Positions 39,199 to 47,094 of a DNA stretch of 53,872 bases are shown here, piece by piece (position 1 is the first letter of the stretch; each line of letters starts with the position of its first letter). The DNA comes from Mycobacterium sherrisii. Lineage in GTDB: Bacteria; Actinomycetota; Actinomycetes; Mycobacteriales; Mycobacteriaceae. The position numbers and the translations under genes were made by a program. The notes below the pieces were generated by a model that saw only the letters and a list, made by a program, of their open reading frames with translations, had not been told where the DNA came from and ran no database searches. The DNA lies in assembly GCF_002102355.1 (NCBI RefSeq), contig NZ_LQPT01000098.1, positions 1 to 53,872 of the forward strand. Direction: 5' to 3'.

Positions 39199-39936
39199 GT
39201 GGCGGAGGCGATAGCTATCGGAGGACCCCGGGCCGATCGTGCCCGCCGGGTTGCCGACGTGCTCCGTCAGCAGATTCACGCCGCCGCCTATCCCGACGGT
39301 CTGCCCGCCGAAAGCGATCTGGCGGCCGAGTTCTCGGTGTCGCGCAACACCATTCGCGAGGCGCTGGGCATCCTCAAACAAGAGGGCCTGATCGACCGCG
39401 GGCCCAAGGTCGGCACCCATGTCGCGCAGCGCAAGTATGACCACCGGATCGACTCCCTGCTGGGCCTCAAGGAGACCTTCAAACACGTCGGCGAGGTCCG
39501 CAACGAGGTGCGGGCCGCCATGTCCGTGGTCGCGCCGCCGGCGGTGGCCCACCGGCTGCGCCTGGCCCCCGGCGAGCAGGCCGTGTTCATCGAGCGCTTG
39601 CGCTACCTGGGCGACCTGCCGCTCAGCCTCGACCTGACCTACCTCACCCGCGAGATCGGCACCCGAATCCTCGAGCATTCGCTGGAGACCAACGACGTGT
39701 TCGCGCTCATCGAACAGGTCACCGGGCAGTCGCTGGGCTCGGCGTCGCTGGCGCTGGAAGCCATTCCGGCCGACGCACACTCCGCGGCGACGCTGCAGGT
39801 GCCCGACGGAGCACCCGTGCTCATGCTGGAGCGTCTCACCAGCCTCGACGACGGCAACCCCGTCGACCTGGAGTACATCCGGATGCGGGGAGACCGAATC
39901 ACCATGCGCGGCAACCTGATAAGGAGCAAGCCATGA
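39199..39936 (+). CDS. GntR-family (HutC type, UTRA domain) regulator
   Basis: 245 residues from GTG 39199. The N-terminal winged helix (about 10-75) has ADVLRQQIHAAAYPDGLPAESDLAAEFSVSRNTIREAL, here the standard GntR pattern. The UTRA effector domain (about 95-240) shows LRLAPGEQAVFIERLRYL, PLSLDLTYLTREIG and the end PVLMLERLTSLDDGNPVDLEYIRMRGDR. It is the first gene of the flavoprotein/ABC operon: its TGA overlaps the ATG of the ferredoxin gene, so it very likely regulates the operon and itself. The effector is unknown; UTRA domains often bind the substrate or a metabolite of the controlled pathway. Confidence 0.92.
   Translation: MAEAIAIGGPRADRARRVADVLRQQIHAAAYPDGLPAESDLAAEFSVSRNTIREALGILKQEGLIDRGPKVGTHVAQRKYDHRIDSLLGLKETFKHVGEVRNEVRAAMSVVAPPAVAHRLRLAPGEQAVFIERLRYLGDLPLSLDLTYLTREIGTRILEHSLETNDVFALIEQVTGQSLGSASLALEAIPADAHSAATLQVPDGAPVLMLERLTSLDDGNPVDLEYIRMRGDRITMRGNLIRSKP
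39209..39220. promoter_or_regulatory. Perfect 12-bp palindrome at the 5' end of the GntR gene
   Basis: CGATAGCTATCG is a perfect dyad in codons 4-8 of the GntR-family gene. HutC-type regulators bind short dyads, often near their own promoter, so this is a possible autoregulatory site. Chance occurrence in coding DNA cannot be excluded, and no second copy was seen upstream. Confidence 0.3.
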
Positions 39937-40163
39937 CGCTGGTCAACAACAACCGCGTCGACGTGCCGGTCACCGTCGACGAGTCGCTGTGTATCGACGG
40001 CTGTACCCTCTGCGTCGAGGTCTGTCCGCTGGACGCGCTGGCCATCAACCCCGACACCGGCAAGGCGTACATGCACGTCGACGAGTGCTGGTACTGCGGC
40101 CCCTGCGCGGCGCGCTGTCCCACCGGTGCCGTCACCGTCAACATGCCGTATCTACTCCGCTGA
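39933..40163 (+). CDS. Small 2x[4Fe-4S] ferredoxin, AprB-like
   Basis: 76 residues from ATG 39933 (ATGA overlap with the GntR gene). Two cluster motifs are seen: C20-x3-C24-x2-C27-x3-C31-P and C52-x2-C55-x2-C58-x3-C62-P. The first has three residues between the first two cysteines instead of the usual two. The second half (DECWYCGPCAARCPTGAVTV) is close in pattern to the beta subunit of APS reductase, AprB, which has CWxCxxCxxxCPxGA. The C-terminal tail of true AprB, which wraps the alpha subunit, is missing. As the only electron carrier in the operon it probably feeds or drains the flavoprotein encoded at 43186. Confidence 0.88.
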   Translation: MTLVNNNRVDVPVTVDESLCIDGCTLCVEVCPLDALAINPDTGKAYMHVDECWYCGPCAARCPTGAVTVNMPYLLR

Positions 40164-40188
40164 AACACATTACAGCCCAGGAACTTTG

Positions 40189-41571
40189 ATGAAACGACAG
40201 GCCATTCGGCTGATCGTGGCGATGACCGTCGCGGTGGTGTCCGGCTGCTCGCTGGAATCGTTGTCGGCGAGCTCCGGCGTCGTCAGCGTCGTCATCGGTT
40301 ACCAATCCAAGACCATCAACACCGTGACCGCCGGGACGCTGCTGCGGGCGCAAGGCTATCTCGAGCATCGGCTCGCCGACATCACCACCCGCACCGGCAC
40401 CAAATACGCGGTGCGATGGCAGGATTACGACACCGGCGCACCGATCACCGCGCAGATGTTGGCCGAGAAGATCGACATCGGCTCGATGGGGGATTACCCC
40501 ATGCTGATCAACGGCTCCAAGACGCAGGCCAACCCGCTGGCGAAGACCGAGATCGTCTCGATCACCGGCTACAACCCCAAGGGCGCGCTGAACATGGTGG
40601 TGGTGGCACCGGGTTCGTCGGCGGCCACGTTGAGCGATCTGGCCGGGTCGAAGGTCTCGGCCAGTGTCGGTTCGGCGGGCCACGGCACCCTGGTTCGCGC
40701 CCTGGACCGGGCCGGGATTCGTGGTGTCGAAGTGCTCAACCAGCAGCCGCAGGTGGGCGCCTCTGCTTTGGAATCAGGTCAGGTACAAGGACTTTCGCAG
40801 TTCGTTGCCTGGCCCGGGTTGCTGGTATTCCAGGGCAAGGCCAAGCTGCTCTACGACGGCGCCGAACTGAACCTGCCCACCCTGCACGGTGTGGTGGTGC
40901 GGCGCTCCTACGCGGCCGCGCACCCGGAAGTGCTGGCGGCGTTCCTGCAAGCCCAACTGGACGCCACCGACTTCCTCAACGCCAAGCCGCTGGAGGCGGC
41001 CCGCATCGTCGCGCAGGCGAGCGGACTGCCGCAGGAAGTGGTGTACCTCTACAACGGCCCCGGTGGCACGTCGTTCGACACCACCCTGAAGCCGTCGCTG
41101 ATCGAGGCGCTGAAAAACGATGTGCCCTATCTGAAGTCGATCGGCGACTTCGCCGACCTCGACGTCAGCGGTTTCGTGCAGGACGCCCCGCTGCGCGCGG
41201 TGTTCGGCGCACGCGGCCGAGACTACGACGCCGCCAGGGCGGCTACGGCCAACCCCTCGGCGCTGAGCGGGGACCCGGCCCTCGCCAGTGAACTGTGGTT
41301 GGACGGAGCGGATTCCAGCCAAACCGTCGCCGATCCGACCGCTCTGCTCCGCGCGATCCGGGACGCGACCGCCCGCGGTGGCAAGGTACGCGCCGCCTAC
41401 GTGCCCGACGCCGAGCTGGGCACCCGGTGGTTCGCCGACAAGGCGGTCTGGGTGCAGGACGGCGCGACCTACCTGCCGTTCGGAACCCCGGCCGGCGCGC
41501 ACCGCTATCTGGCCGCCCATCCCGGCGGCAGCCTCGTGAACTACCAACAAGCCCTTGGAGGTTCGCTATGA
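40189..41571 (+). CDS. Sulfonate/nitrate-type substrate-binding lipoprotein with NosL-like C-terminus
   Basis: 460 residues from ATG 40189. A signal peptide ends in the lipobox V-S-G-C20, so the protein is probably lipid-anchored outside the membrane. Residues about 35-350 form a periplasmic-binding fold of the SsuA/TauA/NrtA type (VVIGYQSKTINT, KIDIGSMGDYPMLI, LAGSKVSASVGSAGHG, VVVRRSYAAAHPEVLAAFLQAQL). Such binding proteins are normally about 320 residues. The extra 100 residues (about 360-455) look like a NosL domain: a hydrophobic D-x-x-x-L-L helix, VRAAYVPD, WFADKAVWVQDG, then PFGTPAGAHRYLAAHPGG. NosL proteins bind copper in nitrous oxide reductase assembly, but the key methionine/cysteine ligands are not evident here. 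The permease gene overlaps its stop. Confidence 0.87.
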   Translation: MKRQAIRLIVAMTVAVVSGCSLESLSASSGVVSVVIGYQSKTINTVTAGTLLRAQGYLEHRLADITTRTGTKYAVRWQDYDTGAPITAQMLAEKIDIGSMGDYPMLINGSKTQANPLAKTEIVSITGYNPKGALNMVVVAPGSSAATLSDLAGSKVSASVGSAGHGTLVRALDRAGIRGVEVLNQQPQVGASALESGQVQGLSQFVAWPGLLVFQGKAKLLYDGAELNLPTLHGVVVRRSYAAAHPEVLAAFLQAQLDATDFLNAKPLEAARIVAQASGLPQEVVYLYNGPGGTSFDTTLKPSLIEALKNDVPYLKSIGDFADLDVSGFVQDAPLRAVFGARGRDYDAARAATANPSALSGDPALASELWLDGADSSQTVADPTALLRAIRDATARGGKVRAAYVPDAELGTRWFADKAVWVQDGATYLPFGTPAGAHRYLAAHPGGSLVNYQQALGGSL

Positions 41572-42440
41572 CCGCATATCTGACCGGCGATCCGGCCGCC
41601 CCGGTCACCGGGCACGTCGTCGACCCCGCCCCGGTGGCCGGCACACCGCGACGCACCGCCTCCCCGTGGCAGTGGCGGCTGCTGCGGCTCGCGTCGGTCG
41701 TCGCGGCGATCGGGTTATGGCAGCTGCTCACCGCCGACAAGGTGCGGTTGCTGCTGCGATTCGACACGCTGCCCACGGTCACCGAGATCGTGCACGCGCT
41801 GGGCCACCGGCTGGGAACCTACGAGTACTGGCTGGACCTGGCGCAGTCGCTGATCCGGATTCTCACCGGGTTCGGGCTGGCCGCGGTGATCGGCGTCGCG
41901 ACCGGCGTGCTGTTGGGCCGTTCCCGCTTGTTCGCCAACACTTTTGGTCCGCTGGCCGAGTTGGCCCGGCCCATCCCCGCGATCGCGATGGTGCCGGTGG
42001 CGATCCTGTTGTTCCCGACCGACGAGTCCGGCATCGTGTTCATCACCTTCCTGGCCGCCTACTTCCCGATCATGGTCAGCACCCGGCACGCGGTACGGGC
42101 GCTGCCCACCCTGTGGGAAGACTCGGTGCGCACGCTCGGCGGCAACCGGTGGGACGTCCTCAAACAGGTGGTGCTGCCGGGCATCCTGCCCGGCGTGTTC
42201 GGCGGCCTGTCGGTTGGCATGGGGGTGGCGTGGATCTGCGTGATCTCCGCGGAGATGATCTCCGGCCGACTGGGCATCGGCTACCGCACCTGGCAGGACT
42301 ACACGGTGCTGGCCTACCCCCAGGTGTTCGTCGGCATCATCACCATCGGCGTGCTGGGATTCGCGACCGCCGCGGCCGTCGAGGTCGTGGGTCGCCGGGT
42401 GACCAGCTGGCTGCCGCGCGCGGAGGAGGAACACCGATGA
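41568..42440 (+). CDS. ABC transporter permease, SsuC/TauC/NrtB family
   Basis: 290 residues from ATG 41568 (ATGA overlap). It has about six membrane segments after a 35-residue cytoplasmic start. The family landmarks are the LPTVTEIVHAL segment, the SLIRILTGFGLAAVIGVATGVLLGRS span, RPIPAIAMVPVAILLFPTDES, and the EAA-like coupling loop RTLGGNRWDVLKQVVLPGILPGVFGGL around 187-213 which contacts the ATPase. It would form the channel for the substrate captured by the lipoprotein. The closest characterised relatives import sulfonates, taurine, nitrate or cyanate; the sequence does not choose among them. Confidence 0.92.
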   Translation: MTAYLTGDPAAPVTGHVVDPAPVAGTPRRTASPWQWRLLRLASVVAAIGLWQLLTADKVRLLLRFDTLPTVTEIVHALGHRLGTYEYWLDLAQSLIRILTGFGLAAVIGVATGVLLGRSRLFANTFGPLAELARPIPAIAMVPVAILLFPTDESGIVFITFLAAYFPIMVSTRHAVRALPTLWEDSVRTLGGNRWDVLKQVVLPGILPGVFGGLSVGMGVAWICVISAEMISGRLGIGYRTWQDYTVLAYPQVFVGIITIGVLGFATAAAVEVVGRRVTSWLPRAEEEHR

Positions 42441-43189
42441 CCTCAAAACAAGCGGGAATGAGTCTCGAATTGGATCGAGTTCGCCTGTCCTACACCGGGT
42501 TGCCGGTGATCGACGGCCTGAGTCTGGCCGTGCGTCCCGGTGAGATCCTGGTGCTGACCGGGCCGTCGGGTTGCGGCAAGTCGACGGTGTTGCGCGCGCT
42601 GGCCGGGCTGCTGCGCCCGGATGCCGGGCGCATCGTGGCCGACGGCGCCGAGGTGACCACCACCTCCGGTGATCGCGGCATGGTGTTCCAGGACAACGCG
42701 CTGTTGCCGTGGCGCACGGTGCGTTCCAACATCGAGCTGGCGCTGCGGTTGCGCGGTGTCCCGCGGGCCGGCCGCCGCGCGGAGGCCGACCGCTGGATCG
42801 GTGAACTCGGCCTCACCGGCTTCGGCGACTACCTGCCCAAGAGTTTGTCCGGCGGCATGCGCCAGCGGGTGCAGCTGGCCCGGGGGTTGGCCGGCGCGCC
42901 GCGCGCGGTGCTGATGGACGAACCGTTCGGCGCGCTGGACACCCAGACCCGCACGGCCATGCAGCGGCTGCTGATCGAGACCTGGAGCGCGCACCCGACC
43001 ACGATCGTCTTCGTCACCCACGACGTCGACGAGGCGCTGCTGTTGGGTGACCGGATCGCCGTGCTCGGCAGGGCGGGCCAGCCGCTGCGCGCCCTGGTCG
43101 AGGTGCCGGAGCCGCGCGTCGATCAACAGCGCGGTGCGCTTCGCGCCGAAGTGGTCGCCGCACTTGATCATTCGGCGGTGGCGGCATGA
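42437..43189 (+). CDS. ABC transporter ATP-binding protein, SsuB/TauB/NrtD family
   Basis: 250 residues from ATG 42437 (ATGA overlap with the permease). Walker A GPSGCGKST is at 42-50, Q-loop MVFQDNALLPW follows, the signature LSGGMRQRVQLARG is around 136-149, Walker B VLMDEPFGALD and the H-loop VFVTHDVDEALLLGDR complete a full set. All catalytic residues are present. Length is normal for this family. It energises import by the permease upstream, and its stop overlaps the start of the flavoprotein gene, tying transport to the redox enzyme in one transcript. Confidence 0.94.
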   Translation: MTSKQAGMSLELDRVRLSYTGLPVIDGLSLAVRPGEILVLTGPSGCGKSTVLRALAGLLRPDAGRIVADGAEVTTTSGDRGMVFQDNALLPWRTVRSNIELALRLRGVPRAGRRAEADRWIGELGLTGFGDYLPKSLSGGMRQRVQLARGLAGAPRAVLMDEPFGALDTQTRTAMQRLLIETWSAHPTTIVFVTHDVDEALLLGDRIAVLGRAGQPLRALVEVPEPRVDQQRGALRAEVVAALDHSAVAA

Positions 43190-45882
43190 TGCAGATCCCC
43201 GACCCGGCGGCGCCGGGGCGGCTGGACTGTGACGTGCTGGTCATCGGCGGCGGCACCGCCGGCACCATGGCCGCGTTGTCGGCCGCCGAGCACGGCGCGC
43301 AGGTGCTGCTGTTGGAGAAGGCGCACGTGCGGCACTCCGGTGCGCTGGCGATGGGCATGGACGGTGTCAACAACGCCGTCATCCCGGGCAAGGCCGAGCC
43401 CGAGGATTACGTCGCGGAGATCACCCGCGCCAACGACGGAATCGTCAACCAGCGCACCATCTATCAGACCGCCACCCGCGGCTTCGCGATGGTGCAGCGG
43501 TTGGAACGCTACGGGGTCAAGTTCGAAAAGGACGAGCACGGCGAGTACGCGGTGCGCCGGGTGCATCGCTCCGGCTCCTACGTGTTGCCGATGCCGGAGG
43601 GCAAGGACGTCAAGAAGGCGCTCTATCGGGTGCTGCGGCAACGGTCGATGCGGGAGAAGATCCGCATCGAGAACCGGCTGATGCCGGTCCGGGTGCTGGT
43701 TCAGGACGGGCGCGCAGTGGGTGCGGCCGCGTTGCACACCCGCACCGGCGAGTTCGTCGCCATCGGCGCCAAGGCGGTGATCCTGGCGACCGGGGCCTGC
43801 GGCCGGCTCGGGCTGCCGGCGTCGGGTTACCTGTACGGCACGTATGAGAACCCGACCAACGCCGGCGACGGGTACGCGATGGCCTACCACGCCGGTGCCG
43901 AGCTGTCCGGCATCGAATGCTTCCAGATCAATCCGCTGATCAAGGATTACAACGGTCCGGCCTGCGCGTATGTGGCCAACCCGTTCGGCGGCTACCAGGT
44001 CAACGCGGCCGGGGAGCGTTTCGTCGACTCCGACTACTGGTCCGGGCAGATGATTTCGGAGGTGAAACGCGAAATCGACTCCGCGCGCGGGCCGATCTAT
44101 CTGAAGGTGTCCCACCTGCCCGATGAGACGCTGACCGCGCTGGAGAACATCCTGCACACCACCGAGCGTCCCACCCGCGGCACGTTCCACGCCAACCGCG
44201 GACACGACTACCGCACCCACGACATCGAGATGCACATCTCCGAAATCGGTTTGTGCAGCGGTCATTCCGCATCCGGGGTCTGGGTCGACGAGCACGCCCG
44301 CACCACGGTGCCGGGCCTGTATGCGGCCGGAGATCTGGCCTGTGTCCCACACAACTACATGATCGGGGCGTTCGTGTTCGGCGACCTCGCCGGCACCCAT
44401 GCCGCCTCGATAAGCACGGTAGTTGATGCGCCGCAACAGCTTCCGCAAGATCAGCTGCGCGAGGCGCACGAGCTGATCTACCGGCCGCTGCGGCATCCGG
44501 ACGGCCCGCCGCAACCGCAGGTGGAATACAAGCTGCGCCGGTTCGTCAACGACTACGTGGCCCCGCCGAAGACGGCCGCCAAACTGTCCATCGCGGTGCG
44601 CACGTTCGACCGGATGCAGGGCGAAATCGCCGAGATGGGGGCGCGCACCCCGCACGAGTTGATGCGGGCCGTCGAGGTGTCGTTCATCCGCGACTGCGCC
44701 GAGATGGCCGCGCGCTCCTCACTGACCCGCACCGAATCCCGCTGGGGCCTCTACCACGAGCGGGCCGACCTGCCGGTCCGCGACGACAGCGAATGGGGCT
44801 ATCACCTCAACCTGCGCAAGGGGCCCGACGGCGAGATGGTGTTCCTCAAGCGCCCCGTCGCCCCGTACCTGGTGTCGGTGCCGGAGCTCGACGGCCTGCC
44901 ACCGGTGGACCAGACGGTGCACGCGGTGGCGCAGCCGCCGCTGGTCGGCGGCAAGGCACCGGCCACGGCGGGATCGCGAATCACCCCCGCCGCCTCCGCG
45001 TTCGAGCCGCCTTCGCCGCGGATCGCGCAGGTGCTGGCCCTGGAGGAGCCCACGATCGCCGATCTGCGGACGTACCTCGAAGACGCCGATCCCGGGGTGC
45101 GCCGCACCGCGGTGGCCACCCTGACCGAACACATCCCCGATGGGTATGCGTCGGCCCTGTTCGCCGCGCTGGACGACACCGATGCGGGGGTGCGCCGCAC
45201 CAGCGCCGAGGGCATCCGCGAGCTGGTCGAGGTGTTGCCCGACCCCGGCGGCGCGCAACCCTACCTGTCGTCGCCCGACACGGTGGTCCGGGCGGCTGCG
45301 GTCTATCTGCTGGCCGCCCGCCGCGTCGGCGCGCCCGGCCACTACCACCGCGCGCTGGACGACCCGGACCACCGGGTGCGTATCGAGGCGGTGCGCGCTT
45401 TGGTCTCGGTCGACGACGTGGCGGGGGTTGAGCGGGCCACCCGCGACGAAAGCCGGGAGGTGCGGATCGCGGCCGCCGCCGGCCTGGCCACGCTGCGCGC
45501 CGGTGGCGCGGCCGTCCGCGCGCTGATCAATGACGCCGATCCGCTGGTGCGGGCCGCCGCGCTGACCGCGCTGAGCGAATTGGGCTGCAGCCAAGACGAT
45601 TTGGTCGCCGTCGAGCGGTCGCTGCGGGCACCGGCGTGGCAGATACGCGAGGGCGCCGCACGCGCGCTGGCCGGAGCCGTCGCCGAACGCGCGGTGCCCC
45701 TGCTGGCCGAGGCGTTGTCCGACGCACACCTCGACGTGCGCAAGGCGGCGGTATTGAGCCTGACCCGGTGGGCGGGTGACGCCGCGGCCCGCGACGCCCT
45801 GGGCCTCGCGCTCAAGGACAGCGACGCCGATGTGCGCGCCTATGCACGCCGTGCGTTGGACACCGCTGTCGCCGGTATCTAG
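43186..45882 (+). CDS. AprA/fumarate reductase-type flavoprotein fused to HEAT repeats
   Basis: 898 residues from ATG 43186; a second ATG follows directly. Residues 1-560 are an FAD enzyme of the succinate dehydrogenase/fumarate reductase/APS reductase alpha family: CDVLVIGGGTAGTMAAL (FAD loop), RHSGALAMGMDGVNN, ATGACGRLG, CSGHSASGVWVDE and VPGLYAAGDLACVPHNYM. The wording of the RHSGALAMGM and GDLACVPHN regions is closer to APS reductase alpha (AprA) than to quinone-linked fumarate reductases. Residues about 615-898 are seven or so HEAT/PBS-lyase-type repeats with the unit D-P-x-V-R-x-x-A-x-x-A-L. This fusion should provide a protein-binding scaffold. It closes the operon. The substrate is unknown; an organosulfur redox role is an inference. 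Confidence 0.87.
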   Translation: MMQIPDPAAPGRLDCDVLVIGGGTAGTMAALSAAEHGAQVLLLEKAHVRHSGALAMGMDGVNNAVIPGKAEPEDYVAEITRANDGIVNQRTIYQTATRGFAMVQRLERYGVKFEKDEHGEYAVRRVHRSGSYVLPMPEGKDVKKALYRVLRQRSMREKIRIENRLMPVRVLVQDGRAVGAAALHTRTGEFVAIGAKAVILATGACGRLGLPASGYLYGTYENPTNAGDGYAMAYHAGAELSGIECFQINPLIKDYNGPACAYVANPFGGYQVNAAGERFVDSDYWSGQMISEVKREIDSARGPIYLKVSHLPDETLTALENILHTTERPTRGTFHANRGHDYRTHDIEMHISEIGLCSGHSASGVWVDEHARTTVPGLYAAGDLACVPHNYMIGAFVFGDLAGTHAASISTVVDAPQQLPQDQLREAHELIYRPLRHPDGPPQPQVEYKLRRFVNDYVAPPKTAAKLSIAVRTFDRMQGEIAEMGARTPHELMRAVEVSFIRDCAEMAARSSLTRTESRWGLYHERADLPVRDDSEWGYHLNLRKGPDGEMVFLKRPVAPYLVSVPELDGLPPVDQTVHAVAQPPLVGGKAPATAGSRITPAASAFEPPSPRIAQVLALEEPTIADLRTYLEDADPGVRRTAVATLTEHIPDGYASALFAALDDTDAGVRRTSAEGIRELVEVLPDPGGAQPYLSSPDTVVRAAAVYLLAARRVGAPGHYHRALDDPDHRVRIEAVRALVSVDDVAGVERATRDESREVRIAAAAGLATLRAGGAAVRALINDADPLVRAAALTALSELGCSQDDLVAVERSLRAPAWQIREGAARALAGAVAERAVPLLAEALSDAHLDVRKAAVLSLTRWAGDAAARDALGLALKDSDADVRAYARRALDTAVAGI

Positions 45883-45939
45883 GCCGTCGTCGCGGCTCCG
45901 CCGGATAATATACCGATAGTTATGCTATAAAGGTTCATC

Positions 45940-46527
45940 ATGAGGTATCCGGCGGATCACAAGGCCAAGGCGCGCGCTGCCCTGCTGCGGGCGGGCACGC
46001 AGTCGATGAAGGTCGCCGGTTTCCACGGCATCGGCGTGGACGGCCTGGCCGCCGCCGCAGACGTCACCTCCGGGGCGTTTTACTCGAACTTCACCAACAA
46101 GGAAGCGATGCTGCAGGCGATCGTCGACGCCTCACTCGGCGAGCCATTCGTGTCCGACACGGCGCAGGACAGCAAATCGGAAGGCCGCAACAAGCTGAAA
46201 GGTTTTGTCGCGGAGTACCTCAGCGTCCACCACCTGGACCATCCCGCCGACGGGTGTGTGATGCCGACGCTGAGCGCCGACGTGGCGCGGGCCGGAACGG
46301 CTACCCGCGCGGTGTACGAACGCAAGATCACCAGGATGGCGGAGCGGGTGGCCGAACTGCTCGACGGTGCCGACCGGGAACGCCGAGCCTGGAGCATCGT
46401 CGCGCTGATGGTGGGGGCGGTGTCGATCGCGCGAGCCATGCCCGACACGGGTCCGCGTGCCGGCGTGCTCGAGGACGCGCGGAAAACCATCGATCAGCTG
46501 ATTTCGCCTGTAAGGCAACGCAATTGA
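45940..46527 (+). CDS. TetR/AcrR-family regulator
   Basis: 195 residues from ATG 45940. The N-terminal helix-turn-helix (about 30-52: GIGVDGLAAAADVTSGAFYSNFTNK) is intact, and the C-terminal ligand domain has the DGCVMPTLSADVARAG motif seen in many TetR regulators of reactive-compound responses. It sits after an AT-rich stretch (45903-45935) that probably contains its promoter. Its TGA overlaps the TTG of the exported SnoaL-like protein, and two dyad sites before the amidase gene are candidate operators. It probably represses this small locus. The ligand is unknown. Confidence 0.9.
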   Translation: MRYPADHKAKARAALLRAGTQSMKVAGFHGIGVDGLAAAADVTSGAFYSNFTNKEAMLQAIVDASLGEPFVSDTAQDSKSEGRNKLKGFVAEYLSVHHLDHPADGCVMPTLSADVARAGTATRAVYERKITRMAERVAELLDGADRERRAWSIVALMVGAVSIARAMPDTGPRAGVLEDARKTIDQLISPVRQRN

Positions 46528-46997
46528 GGACTCGCGGCGCTGCCCTGGCTGCTGTCGCGACGGTGGCGGGCTGGCTGGGAACCGGTGGCGTGTCGTCCGC
46601 CGCGCCGGGCGATACCACCCCCCAACAGCAACGGACGATCGTCGGCGCGTTCGCCAGCGCCATCGTGCACGACGACCACGCGGGCATCGCCGAACACGCC
46701 ACCCCCGACATCACCTGGACCATCCCGGGTTCCAGCGTGGTGTCCGGCCGCGCGGTCGGGATCGGCGACGTCACCCGGCTCGCGGATACCTTCGCCCAGT
46801 ACGGATTGCAAATCTCCCCGCAGGGATTCGCATTCGGCCGGGACACCGTCGCCGTCACGCTGCATGACAACGGCGAGCACAACGGCAAGCGGCTGGACCA
46901 GGACGTGGTCAACGTGCTGACCATTCGGGGTGACAAGATCTCCGACGTCACAGCGCATCTCACCGACATCGATTCATTCGACGCGTATTTCTCCTAA
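46524..46997 (+). CDS. Exported SnoaL/NTF2-like protein
   Basis: 157 residues from TTG 46524, which overlaps the TetR stop (TTGA). The first 28 residues form a signal peptide (arginines, then an alanine/valine core, ending S-S-A-A). The remainder matches the NTF2/SnoaL cone fold: QRTIVGAFASAIVHDDHAGIAEHATPDITWTIPG, here in pieces, then GRAVGIGDVTRLADTF and VVNVLTIRGDKISDVTAHLTD. Such proteins bind or transform small hydrophobic ligands; no catalytic aspartate can be assigned with confidence. Co-expression with the TetR regulator is likely. Confidence 0.8.
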   Translation: MRTRGAALAAVATVAGWLGTGGVSSAAPGDTTPQQQRTIVGAFASAIVHDDHAGIAEHATPDITWTIPGSSVVSGRAVGIGDVTRLADTFAQYGLQISPQGFAFGRDTVAVTLHDNGEHNGKRLDQDVVNVLTIRGDKISDVTAHLTDIDSFDAYFS

Positions 46998-47037
46998 CCC
47001 AGGCGGCTGGCGAACCGAACGCGGGCTTGCAAATAGA

Positions 47038-47051
47038 ATAACGAGCGTTAT
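47038..47051. promoter_or_regulatory. Dyad operator 1 before the amidase gene
   Basis: ATAACG-AG-CGTTAT is a perfect 6-bp inverted repeat with a two-base spacer. It is in an AT-rich island (47030-47075) inside very GC-rich DNA, with a second dyad built from the same half-site nine bases further on. Probable binding site for the TetR-family protein encoded just upstream. Confidence 0.6.
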
Positions 47052-47059
47052 ATAGTGAT

Positions 47060-47074
47060 CGTTATCTTATAACG
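47060..47074. promoter_or_regulatory. Dyad operator 2 before the amidase gene
   Basis: CGTTAT-CTT-ATAACG is a perfect 6-bp inverted repeat with a three-base spacer. Its half-sites are the same as in operator 1 but in the opposite arrangement. It ends 20 bases before the amidase ATG, so a bound repressor would cover the promoter. Confidence 0.6.
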
Positions 47075-47094
47075 CGACGGAAAAGGCCGGTGCC

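Noticed and set aside
43186-45882. Genuine dissimilatory APS reductase alpha subunit
   Set aside because: The HEAT fusion, the shortened ferredoxin partner and the absence of sat, qmo or dsr genes argue against sulfate respiration; only a distant relation to AprA is claimed.
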